This document shows, piece by piece, positions 8,482 through 16,650 of a DNA stretch of 64,000 nt. Both the position numbers and the translations under genes were made by a program. Source of the stretch: Xanthobacteraceae bacterium. Lineage in GTDB: Bacteria; Pseudomonadota; Alphaproteobacteria; Rhizobiales; Xanthobacteraceae. Position 1 is the stretch's first letter, and each line of letters starts with the position of its first letter. A model generated the notes under the pieces. The model did no database searches. It worked only from the letters and a program-made list of their open reading frames with translations, and was not told the origin of the DNA. The DNA lies in NCBI GenBank assembly GCA_022841625.1, contig JALHRD010000022.1, positions 21,669-85,668 of the forward strand, written 5' to 3'.

Positions 8482-9858
8482 ATGAGTAATAACGGCCAGA
8501 TGCGACTTGGCGCGTTTTTCAACCCGACCGGCCATCATGTGGCCTCGTGGCGGCATCCGCGCGCGCAGGCCGATGCCGGGATCAATTTCCAGCATTATGT
8601 TGAGATCACACGCACGGCCGAACGCGCCAAATTCGATATGATATTTTTCGCCGACAATGTGTGCGTGCGCGAAGCCAATATGGAGGCGTTGTCACGCTCG
8701 GCGCAATACATCGCGAATTTTGAACCGCTCACCTTGCTTTCGGCGCTCGCTCCGATGACCAGCCATATCGGCTTGGTGGCGACCGCCTCGACAAGTTACA
8801 ACGAATCGTTTCACGTCGCGCGCAAATTTGCCTCCATCGATCATATCAGCGGCGGCCGGGCCGGTTGGAATTTGGTGACTTCGGGTCAGGAGGCGGAAGC
8901 CAAGAATTTCGGTCGCGAGAAGCATTACGGACATGGCGAGCGCTATCAGCGCGCACGCGAATTTGCCCAGATCGTGACTGGACTATGGGATAGCTGGGAC
9001 GATGACGCCTTTGTGCGCGATAAGGCCAGTGGGAGATTTTTCGATCCCGACAAGCTCCATTCGCTTAATCACAAGGGCGAGCACTATTCCGTGCGTGGTC
9101 CGCTCAATGTGCCGCGCGCGCCGCAGGGCCGGCCGGTGATCGTGCAGGCGGGCGGTTCGGACGACATGATCGCGGTGGCGGCGGAATTCGCCGAAGTTAT
9201 CTTCTGCGCGCCTTTGTCCCTGGCGCATGCCAAGAAATTTTACGCCGAGCTCAAGGGCAGGGTGGCGAGCCATGGCCGCGATCCGGATCAGGTCAAGATC
9301 ATGCCCGGTCTGTCCTGCATTGTCGGTCGCACCGCCGAAGAGGCGCAAGCGCATTACGACCACCTGCAGTCGCTGATCCATCCGATGGTGGCGCGGGAAG
9401 TCCTCTCCATGGTCATGGGGAACGTTGACCTCTCGTGTTATTCGCTTGACGATCCGATGCCGGAAGACCTGCCGAAGTCGAATATGAGTCGGAGCACTTT
9501 CGAAAATGTGATGGACATGGCGCGCAAGGACAAACTGACCATGAAGCAGGTGGCCCTGCGGGTCGCTGGCGCGCGCGGCAAGGCGGTAATCAAAGGTTCG
9601 CCGAACGAGATCGTCGATCAGATGGAGGAATGGTTCCGTGATCGGGGCTGCGATGGCTTCAACCTGATGCCGCCGTTCCTGCCAGGTGGGCTCGACGATT
9701 TTGTCGAAATGGTGCTGCCGGAACTGCGGCGGCGGGGGCTGTTCCGAACGGAATACGAAGGTCGCACCTTGCGCCAGCATCTTGGTTTGCGGCGGCCTCC
9801 GAGCCGCTATGCCAAGGCAGGCCAAGCGGTGGCGGATGCCCAAGTCGTTATTGGCTGA
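8482..9858 (+). CDS. LLM-class FMN-dependent monooxygenase (NtaA/SnaA/DszA type)
   Basis: Residues are typical of the nitrilotriacetate monooxygenase component A family: LGAFFNPTGHHVASWRHP, FDMIFFADN, SGGRAGWNLVTS and GRPVIVQAGGSDD. These two-component enzymes use reduced FMN from a separate reductase to hydroxylate amines or sulfur compounds; the reductase is not in this window. ATG 8482 is preferred, though GTG 8452 (just past the Bug stop) is in frame. The gene follows the Bug gene by about 30 bases, so the two form an uptake-plus-oxidation pair. Substrate unknown. Confidence 0.87.
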   Translation: MSNNGQMRLGAFFNPTGHHVASWRHPRAQADAGINFQHYVEITRTAERAKFDMIFFADNVCVREANMEALSRSAQYIANFEPLTLLSALAPMTSHIGLVATASTSYNESFHVARKFASIDHISGGRAGWNLVTSGQEAEAKNFGREKHYGHGERYQRAREFAQIVTGLWDSWDDDAFVRDKASGRFFDPDKLHSLNHKGEHYSVRGPLNVPRAPQGRPVIVQAGGSDDMIAVAAEFAEVIFCAPLSLAHAKKFYAELKGRVASHGRDPDQVKIMPGLSCIVGRTAEEAQAHYDHLQSLIHPMVAREVLSMVMGNVDLSCYSLDDPMPEDLPKSNMSRSTFENVMDMARKDKLTMKQVALRVAGARGKAVIKGSPNEIVDQMEEWFRDRGCDGFNLMPPFLPGGLDDFVEMVLPELRRRGLFRTEYEGRTLRQHLGLRRPPSRYAKAGQAVADAQVVIG

Positions 9859-9948
9859 TCGCGGGCGTTCCTTACCCCCTTGTCGCCTTCGCAAAACCGT
9901 TCCATTCTCGGCGCGTGATCGCATGAGAAGTGTGAAGGAGTGCCGACA

Positions 9949-10431
9949 ATGAGAATGTGGAAGCTGGCGATTGCCGGTTGCGTAATGGGATTGAGCTTGT
10001 TGCCGGCAGCCCATGCGCAGTTCAAGCCAACCCCCAGTCCCGGCGGCGGCCCGCCTGGCCCCACGACCCAGCCGGCGGGCGATCAGTTCGTGTTCAAGGT
10101 GTGTAATCGCGCAAAGATCCCACTGTTCGTGGCAATGCTCTACAAAGTTGAGGGCAACGCTTGGCGGACCGTGGGGTGGGTAGATTACAAGCCTGGCACC
10201 TGCGCGCCGGTGCGCGGCACTTTTCCGCGCAATGATTTCTTCTGGTACGCGGAGGATAGTCCTGGCAAGGTCACCTATTCCGGCAAGGATGCTTATGGCT
10301 GCATCAATTCATCTGACGGATTCGACCGCACCATTACCGGCGAATACCAATGCGCGCCGAACGAGAAGGTCGTTGGTTTCACCAAAATCGACGCCGCCAG
10401 CATCCGCGACGGCATCACCTTGACCGATTGA
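9949..10431 (+). CDS. Secreted DUF1036-like protein
   Basis: The 160-residue protein has a signal peptide (about 1-23, ending AAHAQ), a Pro/Gly-rich linker, then a compact domain beginning FVFKVCNRAKIPLFVAMLY with GW and PGTC motifs, which resembles DUF1036. Four Cys in the domain could pair in the periplasm. AAGGAG at 9935-9940 places the start at ATG 9949 rather than GTG 9940. Function unknown. A strong terminator follows at 10479. Confidence 0.75.
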   Translation: MRMWKLAIAGCVMGLSLLPAAHAQFKPTPSPGGGPPGPTTQPAGDQFVFKVCNRAKIPLFVAMLYKVEGNAWRTVGWVDYKPGTCAPVRGTFPRNDFFWYAEDSPGKVTYSGKDAYGCINSSDGFDRTITGEYQCAPNEKVVGFTKIDAASIRDGITLTD

Positions 10432-10478
10432 TTGGCGGCAATAGTCCTGGTCGAAAGACCGTAAATACCAAACGATCA

Positions 10479-10520
10479 GGCCTGCGATATCGCATTGCGA
10501 CATCGCAGGCCTTTTATTTC
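10479..10520 (+). terminator. Rho-independent terminator
   Basis: GGCCTGCGAT (10479-10488) pairs perfectly with ATCGCAGGCC (10502-10511), and TTTTATTTC follows. It closes the plus-strand DUF1036-like gene. Confidence 0.85.
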
Positions 10521-10528
10521 GTGGCTGT

Positions 10529-10607
10529 CTAGTGGAGTGGATTTGACATTCGCTACCCACCTGGCAGCGAGCAAGCGATGCGAATGTCAAATCCAAAACT
10601 CCACTAG
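10529..10607. repeat. 79-bp palindromic element with CTAG ends (element A)
   Basis: CTAGTGGAGT (10529-10538) pairs with ACTCCACTAG (10598-10607). Just inside, GGATTTGACATTCGC (10539-10553) pairs perfectly with 10580-10594. Together this is a 25-bp stem broken only by four unpaired A's. A related element starts 13 bases on. Confidence 0.8.
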
Positions 10608-10620
10608 CAGCCTATACTTG

Positions 10621-10696
10621 CTAGTGGTCCTTTGATTCTAACATTCGCAAAATCGCGCGCGGCAATGGGATGCGAATGTTAGAATCCGACCACCAG
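10621..10696. repeat. 76-bp palindromic element with CTAG end (element B)
   Basis: CTAGTGGTC (10621-10629) pairs with GACCACCAG (10688-10696) with one mismatch; GATTCTAACATTCGCA (10634-10649) pairs perfectly with 10671-10686. The ACATTCGC core and CTAGTGG end are shared with element A, so the two are sister copies with diverged arms. Confidence 0.8.
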
Positions 10697-10708
10697 CGAA
10701 TGCGAGCG

Positions 10709-10954
10709 TCAGTTCGGATTACGCGAGCGTCCGGACTGTCCGACATCCACCGGCGCGGCTTGGGTGCTCGACTGCTGCTCGGCGCTGTCCTGGGTGCGGA
10801 AGCTCTTTTGCACCGCACTGGGATTGGGCTGGGGCAGCGCGCCCGCTGCGGGCTTGGGTGTCGGCGGCGTGCTTGCAGATTGCGCCAGCGCCGTAACCGA
10901 CGCGGTTCCGATGGTCGCAGCCGTCACGGCAGCCAGAATGGTAGAGATTTTCAT
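10709..10954 (-). CDS. Small secreted Pro/Gln/Ser-rich protein, unknown
   Basis: This 81-residue protein has a clear signal peptide (1-24, ending VTALAQ) and a low-complexity mature part with PPTPKPAAGALPQPNP and a Gln/Ser-rich segment. There is no recognisable domain. AGCTCTTAGCG precedes the ATG, so the ribosome site is weak. The stop lies 12 bases from palindromic element B. The signal peptide makes it likely to be real. Confidence 0.55.
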   Translation of the reverse strand: MKISTILAAVTAATIGTASVTALAQSASTPPTPKPAAGALPQPNPSAVQKSFRTQDSAEQQSSTQAAPVDVGQSGRSRNPN

Positions 10955-11418
10955 CGCTAAGAGCTCCGATCGGTTAAAGCCGTCCCTCGTCGGGACTAAG
11001 GGGGTGTCGCCGAAGTGTGTTGCACATACGTTGTCCGAAAGGTCGCCCTACGCTTTCGGCCTGGTCGGGTATTGCCGTTACACTATCATTCTACAGAGTT
11101 TTTTGTCTGTCGAAAGGGTTGGTCTTTATTGTGGCCTGTCCGGCAGCCAGGCTGGTCTAACCAAAATTTAATGTGTGCGCTGGCGACCCCGGGAGGAATC
11201 GAACCTCCGACCAACAGCTTAGAAGGCTGCTGCTCTAATCCGCTGAGCTACGGGGCCGTATCGGGCGCTCGGACCTTTACCAGGGCGCGTTTGTACCCCA
11301 GCGGTGGCACACTCGCCAGCGCACAAGTTAATGTTTTCCGTCACTACCTCGACACGATTCAGCGATTTTCTTTGCGCTATCCTGCGCGGTGGTGGCCGGC
11401 GGGGATGGAGGTCCACCC
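10955..11418. other. 464-base region holding only tRNA-Arg
   Basis: Apart from tRNA-Arg (11181-11257) this divergent region has no coding frame with a plausible start. It must contain the promoters of the small secreted protein (minus), of the tRNA (minus) and of the macroglobulin operon (plus), but none has a clear consensus. Confidence 0.5.
11181..11257 (-). tRNA. tRNA-Arg (anticodon TCT)
   Basis: The complement folds as a full cloverleaf of 77 bases including the encoded CCA. The acceptor GGCCCCG pairs with CGGGGTC, the anticodon loop is CTTCTAA giving TCT, and the T loop is TTCGATT. Discriminator base is G. Confidence 0.93.
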
Positions 11419-14400
11419 ATGATTGCGTCCGTTCGCGCCGGCGTGCTTGCCGCGCTCGTCACCCTTTTGTCCATTGTCATGGCATCTGTCACGATGTCGG
11501 GCGCCGCCCTTGCCCAAAAGCCATTTCATCGTGACGATCTGGCCGATGCGGCGATCAAGCTTGAAGCGCAGATCCGGGCTGAATCGGGTTCGGTGACGCG
11601 GAGTGCAGCCGTCTTGCGGCGCGATGCCGATGCGGCGTTCCAGCGCAACGATGTTCGTGGCGGTTTACGGATTCTCGGCCAGATCGCGGTGGTGACACCT
11701 GACGATAGCGCAAATTGGTTGCGCATCGCGCAATCGGCTTTGCAGAATCGACCGAGCAATGATCGCGAACGCACGACCCAGCTAGAGCGCGCCGCGGCCG
11801 CCGCCTATATCGCCTATCAGCGTTCCAAGCTGCCCGCCGAAGAAGCGGCAAGTCTGGTGATCGTCTCGCGCAGTTATGCCGACCGCCAGTTGTGGCGTCC
11901 GGCGCTCGACTCGATGCGGCGGTCGCTTGAGCTTCGGGAGGTCGCAGACGTAAGGCAGCAATACGAGCGCATGCGCGCGGATCATGGCTTTCGCTTGCTC
12001 GATTACTCGGTCGACGCGGATGCCTCATCGCCGCGAGCATGTTTCCAGTTCTCGGAAGAATTGCCCGGCCGGCGCATGGATCTCTCGCCATTTGTCGCGA
12101 TCTCCGGCCAGGATCGCCCGGCCTTGTCGGTCGACGCGCGCCAGCTCTGCGTCGAGGGCCTCAAGCACGGCGAGCGCTACACCGTGACCTTGCGTGCCGG
12201 AATTCCATCGACTGTAAGCGAGACCTTGGCGAAACCCGCCGAATTCAACATCTATGTTCGCGATCGCAAGCCGATGGTGCGGTTCGGCGGTCGCGCCTAT
12301 GTGCTGCCGCGGGTTGGGCAGCGTGGCATTCCGGTCATCAGTGTGAATGCTCCGGCGGTGGCGCTTGAAATCTATCGGATCGGTGACCGCAATCTGGTCA
12401 CCACCGTACTCGGCCACGACTTCCAGCGCACACTCAACCGCTACGAATTGGCGCGGCTGCGCGAGGAGCGTGGCTCGCAGGTCTGGAAAGGCGAGATGAA
12501 GGTCGACCCCGTTCAGAACACGGATGTCACCACCGCCTTCCCGGTGACTGAGGCGATCCCGGGTCTGTCAGCTGGCGTCTATGTATTGGTCGCCAGCGCT
12601 GTGGGAACGGTCGGCGAAGATTTTATCGATCTTGCAACCCAGTGGTTCGTCGTCTCGGACTTGGGCCTTGCGGCCTATTCCGGCAATGACGGCATTCATA
12701 CCTTCGTGCATTCCTTGGAGACCACGCAAGGCGGCGGCGGCGTGGAAGTGCGGCTGTTGTCCCGCAATAACGAAGTCCTATCGAGCAAACGCACCAACGC
12801 GGCCGGTTATGTGCAGTTTGAGGCGGCGCTAACGCGCGGCGAGGTCGGTGCGGCGCCCGCGCTCTTGGTCGCGACCGATGCCAGTGGCGACTACGCGTTC
12901 TTAAGCCTGCGGTCGCCGGGATTTGACCTGAGCGACCGTGGTGTGTCCGGCCGTAATGCGCCTGCCGGCCTTGATGGGTTCGTCTTTACCGAGCGTGGCG
13001 TTTATCGGTCTGGCGAAAGCGTCCATGTCACCGCGCTGCTGCGCGATCCTCGGGGAATGGCTGCGGTGGGTATCCCGCTGACGCTGGTGGTCGAGCGTCC
13101 CGACGGGGTGGAATATCGCCGCGCAACGGTCGCCGACCAGGGCGTCGGCGGCCGAAGTCTAGAGGTCCCATTGGTGCCCTCGGCGCCGACTGGCACTTGG
13201 CGGGTGCGCGCCTTTACCGATCCGCGCCGCGCCGCGGTCGGTGAGGTCACCTTCATGGTCGAGGATTATGTGCCGGACCGGTTGGAATTCGAGTTGAATT
13301 CCACTGCCAAGAGCTTGTCGCGATCGGAGCCTGCGCGACTCGCGCTGGAAGGTCGCTATCTCTACGGCGCGCCGGCCGCCGGGCTTGAAATTGCGGGTGA
13401 ATTGGTCGTTGCGCCGGCGACCGAACGTGCGGGTTTTACGGGCTATCGGTTCGGCCTGTTCGACGAACAGATCGAGGCGACAAGAAATCCGTTGGAGGGG
13501 CTGCCGACGACAGACGGCAATGGTCGGGCGAGTTTCCTTATCGGACTTGAAAAAGTGCCGCAGGCGACCCGCCCCTTGGAGGCGCGGGTGACGCTCCGCC
13601 TTGCCGAGCCCGGCGGCCGAGCGATCGAACGCAAGCTGACGCTGCCAGTGACACCGGCCGGTCCGATGATTGGCGTGCGGCCGTTGTTCTCCGGACGTTC
13701 GCTTGGCGACGGCGAGCAGGCAGGTTTCGATGTGGTCGTGGTCGGGCCTGACGGTGCGGCGCTGACGCGCAGCGGTTTACGCTACGAATTGTTACGGGTC
13801 GAGACCCGTTACCAATGGTATCGCCGCGACAACAGTTGGGACTTCGAACCGGTGAAGTTGACGCGGCGCGTCGCCGACGGCCAGCTCAACGTCGCTGCCG
13901 GCACGCCCGCGCGGCTATCGCTGCCGGTGCAATGGGGTCGCTACCGTTTGGAGATATCAAGTGGTGAACGGGACGGTCCGGTCACCTCACTCGGGTTCGA
14001 TGCGGGCTGGTACACCGAGGCGACCGCCGACACGCCCGATATGCTCGAAGTCGCGCTCGACAAGCCCGAATACGCGCCCGGCGATAGCATGACGGTCGCC
14101 ATCACCGCGCGTATGGCTGGCAAAGTGACGCTAAGCGTCGTTGGTGAGCGCGTGCTAACGACGATCACGCAGGACGTGCGTCCCGGCACGGTGCAGCTGC
14201 GCGTGCCGGTCGGCAAGGATTGGGGCACCGGCGCCTATGTGGTGGCCACCTTGCGCCGTCCGCTCGATACCGAAGCCCAGCGCATGCCGGGTCGCGCGAT
14301 CGGCGTCCAGTGGTTCGGGATCGATCGCGCCGCCCGCACGCTGGCGGTGAATATGGCAACGCCGCAACTCGCCCGCCCAGGCAACGCCTTGCGCATTCCG

Positions 14401-16650
14401 GTCAAGATTGGTGGCCTTGCCGCTGGCGACGATGCGCGCATCGTCGTCGCGGCGGTTGACGTCGGCATTCTGAACCTGACCAACTTCCGGCCGCCGGCGC
14501 CAGACGACCATTATCTGGGGCAGCGCCGCCTCGCGGTGGAACTGCGCGATCTCTACGGTCAACTCATTGACGGTATGCAAGGCACGCGCGGCCAGATCAG
14601 AAGCGGCGGCGATATTGCCGCGGCCGAATTGCAGGGCAGTCCGCCGGCTCAGAAACCGCTGGCGCTGTATTCCGGTCTGGTCGCGGTGAAGCCCGATGGA
14701 ACCGCGGAGGCCGTCTTCGATATCCCCGCGTTTTCCGGCACCGTCCGGGTGATGGCGGTGGCATGGTCGCGCGACAAGGTCGGTCGCGCCAGCGCCGACA
14801 TGGTCATTCGCGACCCGGTCGTGGTAACCGCGACGCTGCCGCGCTTCCTGCTCAATGGCGATCGCGGCACCATGCATCTCGACATCGACAATGTCGAAGG
14901 TCCGTCGGGCGAATACCGCGTCGATGTGCGCAGCGACGGCATCGTTGTGACCGGTAATGCCGCGTCGCAGACCGTGCGGCTCGATGCCAAACAGCGCAGC
15001 TCCGTTACGCTACCCTTGACGGCACCTGCTGTTGGGGTGGGGAACGTCACGGTGCGCGTCAGCGGGCCTGGTGGCTTTGTGACGGAGCGCGGCTACGCGC
15101 TGCCGGTCAAGCCGGGCACGCAAATCCTGGCGCGCCGAACAGTGCAGACGATCGCGCGAGGCGAAAGCGTCACGCTGTCGAACGATGTGTTCGCCGATCT
15201 CGTTCCGGGGACCGGAAGCGTATCGGTTTCGGTCGGGCTGTCGACGGCGCTCGATGCGGCCGCGCTGCTGGCAGCGCTCGATCGTTATCCGTTTGGATGC
15301 ACCGAGCAGATCGCCAGCCGGGCATTGCCATTGCTCTATGTCAATGATCTCGCCGGCGCGGCGCATCTGGCGCTCGACGACACCGTCGATCGCCGAATCC
15401 AGGAATCGATCGATAGGTTGTTGGCGCGTCAGGGGGCGAACGGCTCGTTCGGCCTTTGGTCGGTCGGTGGCGATGACGTGTGGCTCGATGCCTATGTCGC
15501 CGATTTCCTCACCCGTGCGCGTGAACGCAACTTTACGGTTCCCGACGCCGCCTTCCGATTGGCGTTGCAGCGATTACGCAACTTCGCCGGCAATGCGGAG
15601 GATCCGAGCCGTAATGGTGGCCGCAATCTTGCCTATGCGCTCTATGTGCTGGCGCGCAACGGCGCGGCGCCAATCGGGGATCTGCGCTATTTTGTCGATT
15701 CCAAGCTCGACGATTTCGTGACCACCATTGCCAAAGCGCAACTTGCAGCGGCGCTTGGCATGCTTGGCGACAAGCTGCGCGCCGAGCGCGTTTACGCTTC
15801 GGCTCTGCGTTCGATGGCGCCGCGGCCGGCATTGGAAGACGGTCGCCTCGACTACGGTTCGGCGCTGCGTGACGGGGCGGCGTTGATTACCTTGGCGTCC
15901 GAAGGCGGCGCTTCGCGCGCGACCATTAGCGGTGCGATCGAGCGGGTAGAGGCGGCGCGTGGTTTGACGCCATATACTTCAACCCAGGAGAACGCATGGA
16001 TGGTGTTGGCCGCGCGAGCGCTTGCCAAAGAAGCAACCGGTGTGTCGCTCGATGTTGCTGGCGAACGGAGTCAGGGCGCTCTCAATCGCCGATTTTTGCC
16101 AAGCCAGTTGCAGTCACCCTTGCGGATCGCAAATGCCGGGGAAGGGGCGCTACAGGCGGTGGTGACGGTCAACGGTGCGCCGCTGGTGCCGGAACCGGCG
16201 GCCGAACGCGGCTTCAAGATCGAGCGGCTATACTTCACGCTTGACGGTAAGCCGGCCCATCCTTCGAAGGCGAGGCAGAATGAGCGTTTCGCCGTGGTGT
16301 TGCGGATTACCGAGCCGAAACCGCAATTTGGCCGCGTCATAGTCGCGGACCATTTGCCGGCCGGGTTCGAAATCGACAATCCGCGGTTGGTGTCGTCCGG
16401 CGATGCGGGCGCGCTGCCGTGGATTTCGGACGGAGTAATTCCGGTCCATGCGGAATTCCGCGACGATCGGTTTAGTGCGGCGTTCAACCGGACGAGCAAC
16501 GATCCGGCGGTGTTTGCCCTGGCCTATGTCGTGCGGGCGGTATCGCCGGGTACCTATGTGCATCCTCAGGCGTTTGTAGAGGACATGTACCGGCCCGACC
16601 GTTTTGGCCGTACCAGCACCGGAACTGTTACGGTGACGGCAACACGATGA
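11419..16650 (+). CDS. Bacterial alpha-2-macroglobulin family protein
   Basis: The 1743-residue exported protein has a signal peptide (1-34, ending GAALAQ) without a lipobox Cys. It carries macroglobulin beta domains (FVFTERGVYRSGESVHVTAL near 530; the bait region follows) and a thioester-domain motif PFGCTEQ with Cys at about residue 1294. C-xx-Q is the family's thioester signature. These proteins trap proteases that breach the envelope. GGAGG at 11407-11411 selects ATG 11419 over GTG 11389. The gene overlaps pbpC by 4 bases, the known pairing in which PBP1C repairs peptidoglycan. Lack of a lipobox suggests a soluble or N-terminally anchored form. Confidence 0.92.
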   Translation: MIASVRAGVLAALVTLLSIVMASVTMSGAALAQKPFHRDDLADAAIKLEAQIRAESGSVTRSAAVLRRDADAAFQRNDVRGGLRILGQIAVVTPDDSANWLRIAQSALQNRPSNDRERTTQLERAAAAAYIAYQRSKLPAEEAASLVIVSRSYADRQLWRPALDSMRRSLELREVADVRQQYERMRADHGFRLLDYSVDADASSPRACFQFSEELPGRRMDLSPFVAISGQDRPALSVDARQLCVEGLKHGERYTVTLRAGIPSTVSETLAKPAEFNIYVRDRKPMVRFGGRAYVLPRVGQRGIPVISVNAPAVALEIYRIGDRNLVTTVLGHDFQRTLNRYELARLREERGSQVWKGEMKVDPVQNTDVTTAFPVTEAIPGLSAGVYVLVASAVGTVGEDFIDLATQWFVVSDLGLAAYSGNDGIHTFVHSLETTQGGGGVEVRLLSRNNEVLSSKRTNAAGYVQFEAALTRGEVGAAPALLVATDASGDYAFLSLRSPGFDLSDRGVSGRNAPAGLDGFVFTERGVYRSGESVHVTALLRDPRGMAAVGIPLTLVVERPDGVEYRRATVADQGVGGRSLEVPLVPSAPTGTWRVRAFTDPRRAAVGEVTFMVEDYVPDRLEFELNSTAKSLSRSEPARLALEGRYLYGAPAAGLEIAGELVVAPATERAGFTGYRFGLFDEQIEATRNPLEGLPTTDGNGRASFLIGLEKVPQATRPLEARVTLRLAEPGGRAIERKLTLPVTPAGPMIGVRPLFSGRSLGDGEQAGFDVVVVGPDGAALTRSGLRYELLRVETRYQWYRRDNSWDFEPVKLTRRVADGQLNVAAGTPARLSLPVQWGRYRLEISSGERDGPVTSLGFDAGWYTEATADTPDMLEVALDKPEYAPGDSMTVAITARMAGKVTLSVVGERVLTTITQDVRPGTVQLRVPVGKDWGTGAYVVATLRRPLDTEAQRMPGRAIGVQWFGIDRAARTLAVNMATPQLARPGNALRIPVKIGGLAAGDDARIVVAAVDVGILNLTNFRPPAPDDHYLGQRRLAVELRDLYGQLIDGMQGTRGQIRSGGDIAAAELQGSPPAQKPLALYSGLVAVKPDGTAEAVFDIPAFSGTVRVMAVAWSRDKVGRASADMVIRDPVVVTATLPRFLLNGDRGTMHLDIDNVEGPSGEYRVDVRSDGIVVTGNAASQTVRLDAKQRSSVTLPLTAPAVGVGNVTVRVSGPGGFVTERGYALPVKPGTQILARRTVQTIARGESVTLSNDVFADLVPGTGSVSVSVGLSTALDAAALLAALDRYPFGCTEQIASRALPLLYVNDLAGAAHLALDDTVDRRIQESIDRLLARQGANGSFGLWSVGGDDVWLDAYVADFLTRARERNFTVPDAAFRLALQRLRNFAGNAEDPSRNGGRNLAYALYVLARNGAAPIGDLRYFVDSKLDDFVTTIAKAQLAAALGMLGDKLRAERVYASALRSMAPRPALEDGRLDYGSALRDGAALITLASEGGASRATISGAIERVEAARGLTPYTSTQENAWMVLAARALAKEATGVSLDVAGERSQGALNRRFLPSQLQSPLRIANAGEGALQAVVTVNGAPLVPEPAAERGFKIERLYFTLDGKPAHPSKARQNERFAVVLRITEPKPQFGRVIVADHLPAGFEIDNPRLVSSGDAGALPWISDGVIPVHAEFRDDRFSAAFNRTSNDPAVFALAYVVRAVSPGTYVHPQAFVEDMYRPDRFGRTSTGTVTVTATR

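Noticed and set aside
8983..10014. 343-residue minus-strand frame opposite the flavin monooxygenase
   Set aside because: No motifs, biased composition, and the plus strand encodes a clear LLM-class enzyme.
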